Below are positions 7,436 through 17,084 of a stretch of 47,007 nucleotides of DNA, in pieces. The notes under the pieces were generated by a model, which was not told where the DNA came from, searched no databases, and saw only the letters and a list, made by a program, of their open reading frames with translations. The translations under genes and the position numbers were made by a program. Position 1 is the first letter of the stretch. Each line of letters starts with the position of its first letter. The stretch is from Chitinophagaceae bacterium (GTDB lineage Bacteria > Bacteroidota > Bacteroidia > Chitinophagales > Chitinophagaceae), in the NCBI GenBank assembly GCA_004028765.1, contig SAIX01000097.1, positions 1 through 47,007 on the forward strand, given 5' to 3'.

Positions 7436-8773
7436 ATGTATATGGGCGCAAAACTCATAACCTTATTGATTTGTTTTATCCTGATCGCTGGTTGCACCAG
7501 AAAAACAGATGAACCACCGGCGTATACGGGGCCGGATATCCATCCAACCATCTCCATTGCGGATTTACGTGCAAAACATTCCATGGGGAGCCAGGAATTG
7601 TTGACAGATGAAGACATCATTGAAGGGATTGTTGTGGCCGATGACCGTTCCGGGAATTTTTATAAAATCATCGTGTTACAGGACAGTACCGGAGGTATCC
7701 AGGTGAAACTCGATGGCTACAATCTCTTCAATCATTTTCCGGTTGGGTGCAGACTGGCGATCAAATTGAAAAATCTGTGGATGGCGGATTATGGCCGGAT
7801 GATCCAATTGGGGGCGGGAATCGACAGAACGGTTCCCACATCACCGGAATTGGTAGGAATACCCTTGCCCATGTTCAGCCGGTATCTTATCAAAAAATCA
7901 TTGCATAATATACTTCCGCTGAAAGATGTACGGATCGACCAGTTGGGCGATTCATTACAAAGCTGCCTGGTACGCATCAGTAATGTTGAATTTTCAGTAA
8001 CAGATACCGGAACTACCTATGCGGATGCTTTAAACCAGCTTGCAGATAATAAAACCGTGAAAGCCTGCTCCGGTGGGAGTGTATATTTACGAAGCAGCGG
8101 CTTTGCTGATTTTGCTGCTGTAAAAACGCCAAGGGGCAATGGCAGTATTACTGCCGTATATGGTGTTTTTGGTACAGCGAAACAATTGCTGATACGCGAT
8201 ACGGCCGATGTTCAGTTGAACGGGTTGCGGTGTACCGGCACCGGCCCAAAACTTTTGTTCAGTGAAGATTTTGAAAAAGCGATTACCGGCGCAGATATCA
8301 CATTACAAGGATGGAAAAATATCGCAGAAACAGGTGGACAGTTATTCAAAGCCAAAATGCTCTCGCAAAACAGTTATGCAGAGATCAGCGGTGCGGGTAC
8401 CGGTCAATCTGCAATAGTGAGCTGGTTGATCAGTCCACCAGTCAATCTATCAAACAGCGCCAATGAAGTGTTGCAGTTTCAAACCAGGGATGCGTTTGAT
8501 AATGGCGCCAATTTTCAGGTATTGGTTTCTGTAAATTATGATGGAGGCAATACCCCCTGGAAAGCAAAATGGACGGTATTAAAAGCACAGTTTTCGAAAG
8601 GATCCGTAAATGGAATCAGCCCATCATGGGCAGCATCCGGCCCCATCAGTCTTTCGGGTTTTCAGGGTAATGTGTATGTCGCTTTCCGTTATGAAGGGGC
8701 CGACCCGTCAGCGGTTATCGATAAGCGAACCACGACTTTCCAGGTTGACAATATCCGTATTGAAGGGAACTGA
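7436..8773 (+). CDS. DUF5689-domain surface lipoprotein
   Basis: The 445-residue protein has a lipoprotein signal with lipobox LIAGC (Cys20). The DUF5689 region follows (about residues 40-260): IADLRAKH, then IEGIVVADDRSGNFYKIIVLQD and GGIQVKLDG, an OB-like beta domain. The C-terminal half (about 275-445, beginning LLFSEDFEKA and ending FQVDNIRIEG) looks like a choice-of-anchor or jelly-roll module. Such lipoproteins commonly accompany TonB receptors and secreted EEP nucleases in Bacteroidota. It begins 4 nt after the receptor stop codon. The binding target is unknown; an ATG two codons downstream is an equally possible start. Confidence 0.85.
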   Translation: MYMGAKLITLLICFILIAGCTRKTDEPPAYTGPDIHPTISIADLRAKHSMGSQELLTDEDIIEGIVVADDRSGNFYKIIVLQDSTGGIQVKLDGYNLFNHFPVGCRLAIKLKNLWMADYGRMIQLGAGIDRTVPTSPELVGIPLPMFSRYLIKKSLHNILPLKDVRIDQLGDSLQSCLVRISNVEFSVTDTGTTYADALNQLADNKTVKACSGGSVYLRSSGFADFAAVKTPRGNGSITAVYGVFGTAKQLLIRDTADVQLNGLRCTGTGPKLLFSEDFEKAITGADITLQGWKNIAETGGQLFKAKMLSQNSYAEISGAGTGQSAIVSWLISPPVNLSNSANEVLQFQTRDAFDNGANFQVLVSVNYDGGNTPWKAKWTVLKAQFSKGSVNGISPSWAASGPISLSGFQGNVYVAFRYEGADPSAVIDKRTTTFQVDNIRIEGN

Positions 8774-8881
8774 CCTGCTTTTTTTTCGCTTTACAAAAGT
8801 CAATACGCTTTAAAAATTGCCAACCTGTCAGCATCATGGGTTTGGTATTTTCTTTGTTCATTTGCAGCCAAAACAAGCATT

Positions 8882-10741
8882 ATGCAAAAAGGACAGATTC
8901 GTGTACAAACGGAAAATATCTTCCCGATCATTAAAAAATTCCTTTACAGTGATCATGAAATTTTTCTCCGGGAACTGGTGAGCAATGCCGTAGATGCTAC
9001 GCAGAAGCTGAAAACGCTTTCTTCTATCGGTGAGGCCAAAGGGGAACTGGGTGAACTGCGGATCGATGTGGTGCTGGATGCGAAAGAAAAAACACTGAGT
9101 ATCATCGACCGGGGTGTGGGTATGACCGGCGAGGAAGTGGACAAATACATAAACCAGGTGGCATTCAGCGGTGCGGAAGAGTTTATGCAGAAATACAAGG
9201 ATGCGAATATCATCGGTCATTTCGGGCTTGGTTTTTACAGTTCTTTTATGGTGAGCGATAAAGTGGAAATATTCACCAAATCGCATAAAGAGGGAAGTGG
9301 TGTTTACTGGAGTTGCGATGGCAGCCCCGAATTTGAACTGTACGATGTGGATTACAGCCAGCGTGGTACCAAAATTGTTCTGCATGTAAATGAAGACAGC
9401 AAAGAATTTCTCGAAGCCGGCCGCATCAAGGGCATACTCGAACGATTCTGCAAATTCCTGCCTGTACCTATCTTCTTTTCAGAAGCAGGAGAAAAACAGG
9501 AAGGGGAAGAAAAGCCAATCAATAATACCGATCCCATCTGGATCAAAAAACCGTCCGATCTCCAGAAAGAGGATTACGAAAAATTTTATAAGGAATTATA
9601 TCCCTTTAATGAAACCCCGCTTTTCTGGATCCACCTGAATGTGGATTACCCGTTCAACCTTACCGGGGTACTTTATTTTCCTAAGATCAAACAGAGTTAT
9701 GAGATCCAGAAAGATAAAATACAGCTGTACTGCAACCAGGTTTTTGTAACAGATGAAGTAAAAGATATCGTTCCTGAATTCCTGATGTTGCTGCAGGGGG
9801 TGATCGACAGCCCGGATATCCCGCTGAACGTGAGCCGCAGCTATTTACAGGGCGATCCGAATGTTAAAAAGATCAATGCGCATATCACAAAAAAAGTAGC
9901 GGATAAACTGGATGAAATATTCCGGAATGAACGGCAATCGCTCGAGGAAAAATGGGAGAGTCTCGGATTGTTTGTGAAATACGGGATGATGACGGATGAT
10001 AAATTTCTTGAGAAAGCCAACAGGTTCCTGGTAATGGAGGATACGGATGGCAAATTTCATACACTCGATGAATACAAAACCGCAACAGAAGCGACCCAGA
10101 AAAACAAAGATGGCAAGCAGGTGATCCTTTACACAACCAATCCTGTTCAGCAGGATGCTTATATCCAGGCCTGTAAAAGCAAGGGGTATATTGTTGTGAA
10201 AATGGAGACACTGGTGGATGCGGCCTTTATCAACACCATGGAAATGAAATGGGAGAATGTGAGTTTTGTAAGGGTGGATGCGGATATCGTGGATAACCTG
10301 ATCGACAAACAGGAAAGCAGTGAAACGGTATTGAGTAAAGAAGAATCAGAGAAATTAAAGGAATTGTTTGGCCTGCAAATTGAAGGGCTGCATGTAACTA
10401 CGGAGATCAAAGGACTTAGCGCAGATACGGCCCCTGTTGTGGCTACCCGCCCCGAGTTTATGCGCCGGATGAAAGATATGGGCGCAGTAGGCGGTGGAAT
10501 GACGGCATTTTATGCACAGATGCCTGATGAAGTAACCCTAACTGTAAACGGCAATCACCCGATTTATCAGCAGTTGTTAAAAGAACAAAATACAGCGATG
10601 CAGCAAAAGCAGGTACGCAACCTGGCCGATCTTGCCCTATTGTCGCAGGGATTGCTGAAAGGAAATGAACTTACCAATTTCATTAACCGGAGTGTTGAGT
10701 TGTTGCAGGGCGAGATCAAAACAGTGAAAGCTGAAGCATAA
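8882..10741 (+). CDS. htpG: molecular chaperone HtpG (Hsp90)
   Basis: The 619-residue protein is full-length bacterial Hsp90. The N-terminal GHKL ATPase shows LRELVSNAVDATQK (catalytic Glu and Asn), DRGVGMTGEEV, and GHFGLGFYSSFMV. The middle domain has the catalytic-loop segment IPLNVSRSYLQGD. The C-terminal dimerisation domain ends with LLQGEIKTVKAEA. HtpG remodels client proteins in the cytosol with ATP. No CIRCE element is visible upstream. The gene has its own terminator and looks monocistronic. Confidence 0.98.
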   Translation: MQKGQIRVQTENIFPIIKKFLYSDHEIFLRELVSNAVDATQKLKTLSSIGEAKGELGELRIDVVLDAKEKTLSIIDRGVGMTGEEVDKYINQVAFSGAEEFMQKYKDANIIGHFGLGFYSSFMVSDKVEIFTKSHKEGSGVYWSCDGSPEFELYDVDYSQRGTKIVLHVNEDSKEFLEAGRIKGILERFCKFLPVPIFFSEAGEKQEGEEKPINNTDPIWIKKPSDLQKEDYEKFYKELYPFNETPLFWIHLNVDYPFNLTGVLYFPKIKQSYEIQKDKIQLYCNQVFVTDEVKDIVPEFLMLLQGVIDSPDIPLNVSRSYLQGDPNVKKINAHITKKVADKLDEIFRNERQSLEEKWESLGLFVKYGMMTDDKFLEKANRFLVMEDTDGKFHTLDEYKTATEATQKNKDGKQVILYTTNPVQQDAYIQACKSKGYIVVKMETLVDAAFINTMEMKWENVSFVRVDADIVDNLIDKQESSETVLSKEESEKLKELFGLQIEGLHVTTEIKGLSADTAPVVATRPEFMRRMKDMGAVGGGMTAFYAQMPDEVTLTVNGNHPIYQQLLKEQNTAMQQKQVRNLADLALLSQGLLKGNELTNFINRSVELLQGEIKTVKAEA

Positions 10742-10759
10742 GCTTCCACAAATATTTTT

Positions 10760-10789
10760 AGCCGCCTGAATAAAACGGGCGGCTTTTTT
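10760..10789 (+). terminator. htpG terminator
   Basis: AGCCGCC (10760-10766) pairs with GGCGGCT (10778-10784) and is followed by a T run. It begins ~20 nt after the htpG stop. Confidence 0.85.
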
Positions 10790-10840
10790 ATGCTTTATTC
10801 GGAACCCTGCATATTTCTTACAAATGCATAGATTTATCCA

Positions 10841-11908
10841 ATGTCAGCAGCTTGGGAAACAGTTAAGTTAAAAATTAAAGAAGTGATTCGCGAAACAGCG
10901 GACGCCAAATCTTTTATTCTTGAAAAAACAAGCGGCAGTTCTTTGCAATACAAGCCCGGGCAGTTTCTTACGTTTCTTTTTCAGAAACGCAATGGGGAAG
11001 ATGTACGCCGTAATTACTCTGTTTCTGCTGCTTCCGGTGAGCCATTGCGGATTACCGTAAAAAGGATACCGAATGGAGAATTTTCCCGCTGGCTTATCGA
11101 TAAAGCAAAGCCGGGCGATGTATTGATCAGTACAGGTGCCTCCGGTTTTTTTACATTGCCGGATAGCCCGGAGCTGTTCGCAAAGTATTTTTTCTTTGCC
11201 GCAGGTAGCGGGATCACACCGATTCTCCCTATGATCCAAACATTACTTGGGACGGTACCTGGCAGTAGCGTTGTTTTGGTTTACAGCAACCGCTCTCGCC
11301 ATGAAACGATCTTTCTCGCTGCACTTTTAAAATTGCAGAACGATTATCCCGATCGGTTTACCCTCGAATTCTTTTTCACTGAAACGACGGATATACTGCA
11401 TAAAAGACTTAGTGGGTTCCGGGTTGCAGAACTGCTCGGGAAATATACAGATGGTTCATTGCAACTGCAGCAAACGCTTTTTTATTTATGCGGCCCGTTT
11501 GAATATATGCGGATGATCTCGATTGTATTGCTGAGTAATGGTGTGGCACAGGACCATATCCGAAAAGAAATTTTTGTGATTGAAAAACCATCCGAAAAAT
11601 TGAAACCACCGGATACCGACCCGCACCAGGTAAAATTGATCGTCAATGATAGTGAATACACTTTTATAACTTCTTATCCTGAAACAATCCTGCAAACCGC
11701 GAAACGGCTTTTGATCCCGCTTCCCTATAGTTGCGAAAGCGGCCAATGCGGAACCTGTGCGCTTACCTGCGTGGAAGGACAGATATGGATGCGTAAAAAC
11801 GAAGTATTGCTGGACCAGGAAATATCACAGGGCAGGGTGCTTACCTGCACGGGTTTTGTAGTAGGGGGCAATGCGGTGTTGTATGATCAACCTATTCGCT
11901 CAACCTGA
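10841..11908 (+). CDS. PaaE-like flavodoxin/ferredoxin reductase with C-terminal 2Fe-2S domain
   Basis: The 355-residue protein has three modules. The FAD domain contains RRNYSVSAAS (flavin-binding RxYS). The NAD(P) domain contains FAAGSGITPILPM. A plant-type 2Fe-2S domain has cysteines in CESGQCGTC and a fourth in VLTCTGFV. This order matches PaaE of the phenylacetyl-CoA epoxidase and related reductases (HmpX/Hcr type). No paaABCD genes are nearby, so it probably supplies electrons to an oxygenase encoded elsewhere. Its last 17 nt overlap the end of recJ on the opposite strand. Confidence 0.88.
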   Translation: MSAAWETVKLKIKEVIRETADAKSFILEKTSGSSLQYKPGQFLTFLFQKRNGEDVRRNYSVSAASGEPLRITVKRIPNGEFSRWLIDKAKPGDVLISTGASGFFTLPDSPELFAKYFFFAAGSGITPILPMIQTLLGTVPGSSVVLVYSNRSRHETIFLAALLKLQNDYPDRFTLEFFFTETTDILHKRLSGFRVAELLGKYTDGSLQLQQTLFYLCGPFEYMRMISIVLLSNGVAQDHIRKEIFVIEKPSEKLKPPDTDPHQVKLIVNDSEYTFITSYPETILQTAKRLLIPLPYSCESGQCGTCALTCVEGQIWMRKNEVLLDQEISQGRVLTCTGFVVGGNAVLYDQPIRST

Positions 11909-13589
11909 GGTCCACCATTTTCAGTTGCAGGTTTTTTTCTCCCTGCCATTCATTTTCATCGATCGTGAAAACAATATCTATCGGTTTGTTCGATTGCACC
12001 AATGGATATTTTGAAGCCATGTTAAAACCGATACCCGTAAGCGTAATGTTTTGCTGGCGCAGTACAAAACGCAGGTGCTGTTCTTTTACAATTTTCGAAA
12101 AGCCGGTATCAGATACTTTTTTTGCAATAAAAACCGGGCGCATATTATCGGGCCCAAATGGCTCCATCTGCGAGAGGATATTGTAAAATGCGGGTGTGAT
12201 ATCGCTGAAACGGATCTCAGCATCGATCACGATTTCAGGTATCAGCAATTCACCGGGGATTGTTCTGGCAACCTCTGCTTCAAATGCTTCTGCAAATGCA
12301 GTAACTTTTTCAGGAAGCAGGGTCATCCCCGCTGCTGCGAAATGCCCGCCGTATCCCAACAGGTTTTCCCGGCAGGCATGAATGGCTTCATACAAATTAA
12401 AGCCTGCCACACTGCGGGCGCTCCCTGCCACATAATCACCGCTTCTTGTTAAAACGATTGTGGGCCTGTAATAGGTTTCGATAAGCCGGCTGGCTACAAT
12501 ACCCACCACTCCTTTGTGCCAATGCTCCTGGTAAACAACGGTGGTTTTTTTATTTTTATTGGAAGGGTCTTTTTCAATCAGTGCCAGTGCTTCTTCCGTT
12601 ATGCTGCTATCCGCTTCCCGGCGGTCGGCATTGTCGCTGTGCAGCATTTCCGCATAGCTGAGTGCTTTGTTATAGTCCTGTTCAATGAATAACTGAACCG
12701 CTTTCCGCGCATCATCCATTCTTCCAGCCGCATTAACCCTTGGGGCAATTACAAAAACAAGATTTGAAATGCTCATATATTTCTGTGCGCCGGCCAGTTG
12801 CATCAGTGCACGGATTCCAGGAGATGGGTTTTCGTTCACTTTTTTCAAACCATAAAAGGCCAGTGCCCGGTTTTCCCCGGTAATAGGAACGATATCCGCT
12901 GCAATGGCTATGGCTGCAAGATCAAGATAGCGCAGATAGCTCTCTTCCGTAAGCCCCATTTTTTCGGACAGTGCCATCATCAGTTTAAAACCAACACCAC
13001 AACCGCAAAGTTCTTTGTAGGGATAAGGGCAGTCTTTTTGTTTTGCATTGAGTATTGCGACAGCGGGCGGTAAAATGGTATCAGGCAGGTGATGGTCACA
13101 AACAATGAAATCGATGCCCAAAGTTTTTGCATACGTGATCAGGTCAACCGATTTGATCCCGCAGTCGAGAGAAATGATCAGCGAAAATCCATTTTCTGCG
13201 GCAAAATCAATCCCCATTTTAGATACACCGTACCCTTCACGGTAGCGGTGCGGGATATAAAAATCAGTATCCGGATACATGCCCTGAATAAACTGGTAAA
13301 GACTGGCCACTGCAGTGGTGCCATCCACATCATAATCACCGAATACAAGGATTTTTTCCCGTTTTTCGAATGCGGCCAGGATACGGTCGACGGCTTTGTC
13401 CATGTCTTTCATCAGCCATGGGCTATGCAGGTCGGACAATTGCGGGCGGAAAAACTGCCTGGCTTTTTCAAAATCGTCAACACCCCTTTGTACGAGGATA
13501 TTGCAGAGAACAGGATGGATATTCAATGATTGCCGGAGTGAATCGCCCGCAACATCGTTCGTGGGTAATATGTTCCAGCGCTTTTCCAT
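11892..13589 (-). CDS. recJ: single-stranded-DNA-specific exonuclease RecJ
   Basis: The 565-residue protein carries the DHH-phosphoesterase motifs in order: VFGDYDVDGTTA (DYDVDG at 85-90), SLDCGIKS, CDHHLPD (DHH at 165-167), and PRVNAAGRMDDA. The DHHA1 region follows with GVVGIVASRL and GYGGHFAAAGMTL. A C-terminal OB domain ends the protein. RecJ degrades single-stranded DNA 5' to 3' in recombination and mismatch repair. Its start codon overlaps the stop codon of the upstream polyprenyl synthase by one base (TAATG), indicating translational coupling. Its 3' end overlaps the convergent reductase gene. Confidence 0.97.
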   Translation of the reverse strand: MEKRWNILPTNDVAGDSLRQSLNIHPVLCNILVQRGVDDFEKARQFFRPQLSDLHSPWLMKDMDKAVDRILAAFEKREKILVFGDYDVDGTTAVASLYQFIQGMYPDTDFYIPHRYREGYGVSKMGIDFAAENGFSLIISLDCGIKSVDLITYAKTLGIDFIVCDHHLPDTILPPAVAILNAKQKDCPYPYKELCGCGVGFKLMMALSEKMGLTEESYLRYLDLAAIAIAADIVPITGENRALAFYGLKKVNENPSPGIRALMQLAGAQKYMSISNLVFVIAPRVNAAGRMDDARKAVQLFIEQDYNKALSYAEMLHSDNADRREADSSITEEALALIEKDPSNKNKKTTVVYQEHWHKGVVGIVASRLIETYYRPTIVLTRSGDYVAGSARSVAGFNLYEAIHACRENLLGYGGHFAAAGMTLLPEKVTAFAEAFEAEVARTIPGELLIPEIVIDAEIRFSDITPAFYNILSQMEPFGPDNMRPVFIAKKVSDTGFSKIVKEQHLRFVLRQQNITLTGIGFNMASKYPLVQSNKPIDIVFTIDENEWQGEKNLQLKMVDLRLSE

Positions 13590-14551
13590 TAATACGCGCG
13601 GTCGGTGGTATAGCGAACGAGTTCTTCCAGTGCCTGCCGCACATCTGAATCCGGGAATTCATGCAGGATAGACAGCGCTTCATCCCTGAAGCGGTACATG
13701 GTTTCCGTTGCATAACGGATGCCGCCATTTTTCACCACTTCATCAATTACAAAACGGACACTTTCTTTCCGGGTATTCTCATTTTTTATGATGTAGATGA
13801 TTTTTTTACGGGTAGCCGCGTCGCAATGATTGAGCGTATATATGAGCGGGAGCGTCAGTTTTTTTTCTTTGATATCGTTTCCCGTGGGCTTACCGATATC
13901 TTCTGCTCCGTAATCAAACAGGTCATCTTTGATCTGGAAGGCCATGCCTACTTTTTCACCGAATATTTTCAGTTTTTCAATGCTGTCAGGATCAGAGAAA
14001 GTAGTACTTGCACCGGAAGCGCAGGCAGAAGAAAGAAGGGAAGCGGTTTTTCCTTTGATGATCTCGTAATACACTTCTTCGCTGAAATTCAGTTTGCGCG
14101 ATTTCTCGAATTGAAGCAACTCTCCTTCGCTCATAACCTTTACCGCATCGGCGAGCATTTCCAAAACCACGTATTCCTTGTTATTCAGCGCAAGCAAAAG
14201 GGCTTTCATGAGCAGGTAATCACCAACGAGAACAGCGATCTTATTTTTCCAGAGTGCATTGATGGAAAAAAAACCCCTTCTTTCCATCGAATCATCTACT
14301 ACATCGTCGTGAACCAGGGAGGCGGTATGTAGTAATTCCACTAGTGAAGCGGCACGATAGGTGCTGGTATTCACGGGGCCGCCCATCCTGGCACTCAGCA
14401 ATACGAACATCGGGCGCATTTGTTTGCCTTTCCGCTTTACGATATACTGCATGATCCTGTCGAGCAGGGCCACCCTGCTTTTCACTGCCTCTTTGAAGTG
14501 AGTCTCAAACTGTTGAAGTTCGTCTGCTATGACTTTTTTTGCCTGCTTCAT
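13589..14551 (-). CDS. polyprenyl diphosphate synthase
   Basis: The 320-residue protein (start placed at 14551; the open frame runs 12 codons further but the family begins here) shows both Asp-rich motifs of trans-isoprenyl synthases: DDVVD at residues 82-86 within LVHDDVVDDSMERRG, and DDLFD near 210 within FQIKDDLFDYG. The basic segment KGKQMRP before motif one is also typical. Enzymes of this length make C35-C40 chains for menaquinone side chains, with magnesium. It is translationally coupled to recJ, an unrelated function. Chain length cannot be read with certainty. Confidence 0.95.
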   Translation of the reverse strand: MKQAKKVIADELQQFETHFKEAVKSRVALLDRIMQYIVKRKGKQMRPMFVLLSARMGGPVNTSTYRAASLVELLHTASLVHDDVVDDSMERRGFFSINALWKNKIAVLVGDYLLMKALLLALNNKEYVVLEMLADAVKVMSEGELLQFEKSRKLNFSEEVYYEIIKGKTASLLSSACASGASTTFSDPDSIEKLKIFGEKVGMAFQIKDDLFDYGAEDIGKPTGNDIKEKKLTLPLIYTLNHCDAATRKKIIYIIKNENTRKESVRFVIDEVVKNGGIRYATETMYRFRDEALSILHEFPDSDVRQALEELVRYTTDRAY

Positions 14552-14666
14552 GAAAAATCTGGCACAATATAGGATGGTTATATACAATAACGGTTCTATA
14601 TGCAGCGTTAATTCAGGGATCGGGGTCTTTCGGGGGGTATTATTACGTGAATTTTTGGCTTAAAAA

Positions 14667-14697
14667 TTGTGTGATTGAATCATAACCTATAAATTTG
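14667..14697 (+). promoter_or_regulatory. promoter of the ompA-like gene
   Basis: The -7 box TAAATTTG (14690-14697) matches TAnnTTTG exactly. A TTGTG element at 14667-14671 lies about 19 nt upstream, in the place of the Bacteroidota -33 box. The implied 5' leader is ~65 nt. It is the best two-part promoter seen in the window, fitting a highly expressed outer-membrane protein. Confidence 0.6.
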
Positions 14698-14770
14698 CCA
14701 TGTTTATCCCCCCGCGGCAAAAGAGGCTAGTAAGAATTTAGAAATCATTTTTTATCAATAAACATCCTAT

Positions 14771-16303
14771 ATGGCAAGCAAAAAGTTCATTTTAGCAGCA
14801 GTATTGATTGTACTGATACAGTCGATCGGTATTGCTCAAACAGATTGGGGATGGGACTGGAAAGACACTTCCAAGATCGCGATCAAGAATCTGCCCCAGC
14901 ACAACGAGTTCCTCAACAATCAGTATCCGTATCCAGCCAAACCCCGCAGTCAGTGGGAATTGGGTATCGGTGCAGGTGCTGCCTGGATTACAGGTGATGT
15001 AAAGGGAAAAGTAGGTTATGGCGGTACGATTTCGCTTCGCAAAGCCATTAATCACACATTCTCATTTAGGGGTGGTTTTACCGGCTTGTTTACAAGTGGT
15101 GCGCCTACGCCTTACGGTGTGGCAATCGGTCAGATTCCTTATAAAAATGGTACCGCACAGCTTAACCTGGATCTTTTAACTTCTTTAAATACGGCAAGCT
15201 ACTACAGGGGAAATCCTAAAACCAACGTATATCTTATCACAGGTTATAGCCTGAATGCCACAGCAGTTAGTGTTCAATATACACCTGCTGACAGGTATTA
15301 CAGGTATTATGGATTTAACCAGCCTAACAGCCAGCATGGGTTGATTACCACTTTTGGTGGTAGCCCCAATCCTGGTGTTGCGGGAAATACACGTAAGTCC
15401 ATTGCTTTGCTTCATGGCCTTGACTTGGGTGGTGGTATCGCATTTAAAGTGGACAAAAAGACAAATATCGGTCTTGAACATAAATTTACTTTCACTGCAC
15501 CGGGATATGATTTGTTAGATGGATTCCAGGGTGGAAATAATAATGACTATTGGGGTTTTACCAGTGTTCGCCTGAATGTGAATATTGGAAAATCTTCAAA
15601 AGCTGTTGAGCCTTTGTGGTGGATCAACCCAAACAATTTCGTGTACAGCGAGCTGAACTCACCTAAGCACATGAAGATGCCTAAAGTGGTATTGCCTGAT
15701 GCGGATGGTGATGGCGTTACTGACCAATTCGATCTCGAACCCAATACTCCGAAAGGAGCACCCGTTGACAGCCATGGTGTAGCAAAAGATACGGATGGTG
15801 ATGGGGTTCCTGATTACCGTGATAAAGAAGTACTGACTCCAAAATCATGTTTCCCAGTGAACAATGATGGCGTTGGTACCTGCCCTGAACCAGCATGCTG
15901 CAAGGAGCTGAAAGATAAACTGGCTAACTGGACTCCACAAACTGCCACTCCTCAGTGTAATGTGGGTAATTTACCCAGCGTACAGTTCAAAGGCAATGCA
16001 AAACTGAGCAAAGATGCACAGACAACTCTGGCTTCAGCTGCTGCAAAAATCAATGCCAACCCGAACTGTAAAGTAAAAGTGATCGGTTATGGTGCATCCA
16101 GCAAAGCTGCACAGCAACTCAGCTGGGAGCGTGTAAATGCCGTGATCAAATACCTGGCAGAAAAACAAGGTGTTTCTGAAAGCCGCCTGCTGTTCGTATA
16201 TGCACAGGATGGTGATGCCAACACAGTTGACCTGCAGGGTACAACGGAAGATGGCCCGAACACAGTTCCGGCTCCGCATCCGAACCTGAGAAGCAAAAAC
16301 TAA
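14771..16303 (+). CDS. OmpA-family outer membrane protein with calcium-binding repeats
   Basis: The 510-residue protein has a signal peptide ending near SIGIAQ (residue ~23) and a beta-barrel-like region to about residue 280. Two thrombospondin type 3-like repeats follow, DADGDGVTDQFD and DTDGDGVPDYRD, which bind calcium. A Cys-rich linker (CFPVNNDGVGTCPEPACC) leads to a C-terminal OmpA/MotB domain with AAQQLSWERVNAVIKYL, which binds peptidoglycan. This is the major porin-like architecture of Bacteroidota. Even Cys number in the periplasmic part suggests disulfides. It has a strong promoter and terminator and stands alone. Confidence 0.95.
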   Translation: MASKKFILAAVLIVLIQSIGIAQTDWGWDWKDTSKIAIKNLPQHNEFLNNQYPYPAKPRSQWELGIGAGAAWITGDVKGKVGYGGTISLRKAINHTFSFRGGFTGLFTSGAPTPYGVAIGQIPYKNGTAQLNLDLLTSLNTASYYRGNPKTNVYLITGYSLNATAVSVQYTPADRYYRYYGFNQPNSQHGLITTFGGSPNPGVAGNTRKSIALLHGLDLGGGIAFKVDKKTNIGLEHKFTFTAPGYDLLDGFQGGNNNDYWGFTSVRLNVNIGKSSKAVEPLWWINPNNFVYSELNSPKHMKMPKVVLPDADGDGVTDQFDLEPNTPKGAPVDSHGVAKDTDGDGVPDYRDKEVLTPKSCFPVNNDGVGTCPEPACCKELKDKLANWTPQTATPQCNVGNLPSVQFKGNAKLSKDAQTTLASAAAKINANPNCKVKVIGYGASSKAAQQLSWERVNAVIKYLAEKQGVSESRLLFVYAQDGDANTVDLQGTTEDGPNTVPAPHPNLRSKN

Positions 16304-16324
16304 TCGACCGATTGGTTCAATGAT

Positions 16325-16358
16325 AAAAACAAACCCCGCAATTGCGGGGTTTGTTTTT
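16325..16358. terminator. bidirectional terminator between ompA-like and HAD genes
   Basis: A perfect 34-nt palindrome: AAAAACAAACCCCGCAA on one arm and its complement on the other. Both transcripts end in a U run, so it can stop the ompA-like gene and the convergent HAD gene alike. Confidence 0.92.
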
Positions 16359-16403
16359 ATATGGAGAATCTTAAAAAGAAAAAAAGATACTTCTGTTATC
16401 CTC

Positions 16404-17066
16404 TTATGGATTCAACAGGTTAAAATGCAATTCCCCGAAATTCTGCAATGAAGATAATTTGAGATCGGCAGCGCCCCATCTTTCATCTTTGGCCTGCGAA
16501 ATATGCGGAACAATCACACATTTCATTCTTGCTGCTTTTGCAGCGATCAATCCGTTAAAAGAATCTTCAAAACAAAGACAATGCACGGGTTTGCTGCCGA
16601 GTTGTTCTGCACAGTTGAGGTAAACCTGCGGATGGGGTTTGCCATAAGGCAGTTCTTCTGCAGAAGATGTGGCATGCAGGTATTGACCAATCCCGGCCAT
16701 CTTTACAACCAGTTCGATCAGTTCGGGGGGCGATGAAGTAGCAAGGCCGATGCGGAAAGATCTTTTCGCGAAGAAATCAAATATATAAGGCACCCCCGGT
16801 AATATCCTGCCCTTGCGTTCGATTTTATCAAGAACACGCATTACTATTTCCTGCCCGGCCCTTTCGAATTCTTCTTTGCCGATATTAAAATAACTGAACC
16901 ACCATTGTACAAATTCTTTTGTTCGGAGCCCTGTGGTGGTTTTGTATTGCGCTTCTGTAAGTCCCACGCCGTATCCACGGAATACTTCTGAAGCGGCCTC
17001 GTTCCATAGCGGCTCACTGTCTATCAACAAACCATCGATATCAAATATCACTGCATTTAATTCCAT
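16404..17066 (-). CDS. HAD-family phosphatase (beta-phosphoglucomutase-like)
   Basis: The start at 17066 (220 residues) is chosen because the catalytic motif FDIDGLLIDSEP then falls at the N-terminus, Asp9 being the nucleophile and Asp11 the acid/base. An upstream ATG at 17177 would add an unlikely basic extension across the promoter box. Motif II is LATSSP, Lys of motif III lies in the PYGKPHP stretch, and motif IV is FEDSFNG. The cap resembles YniC/HxpB, which dephosphorylates hexose phosphates; substrate here is unknown. A TACATTTG box lies 18 nt upstream. Confidence 0.92.
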   Translation of the reverse strand: MELNAVIFDIDGLLIDSEPLWNEAASEVFRGYGVGLTEAQYKTTTGLRTKEFVQWWFSYFNIGKEEFERAGQEIVMRVLDKIERKGRILPGVPYIFDFFAKRSFRIGLATSSPPELIELVVKMAGIGQYLHATSSAEELPYGKPHPQVYLNCAEQLGSKPVHCLCFEDSFNGLIAAKAARMKCVIVPHISQAKDERWGAADLKLSSLQNFGELHFNLLNP

Positions 17067-17084
17067 ACCTGTTTTTTCAAACCG

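Noticed and set aside
10841..11908. A complete phenylacetate degradation cluster around the PaaE-like gene
   Set aside because: None of the paaABCD epoxidase subunits is present in the flanking genes.
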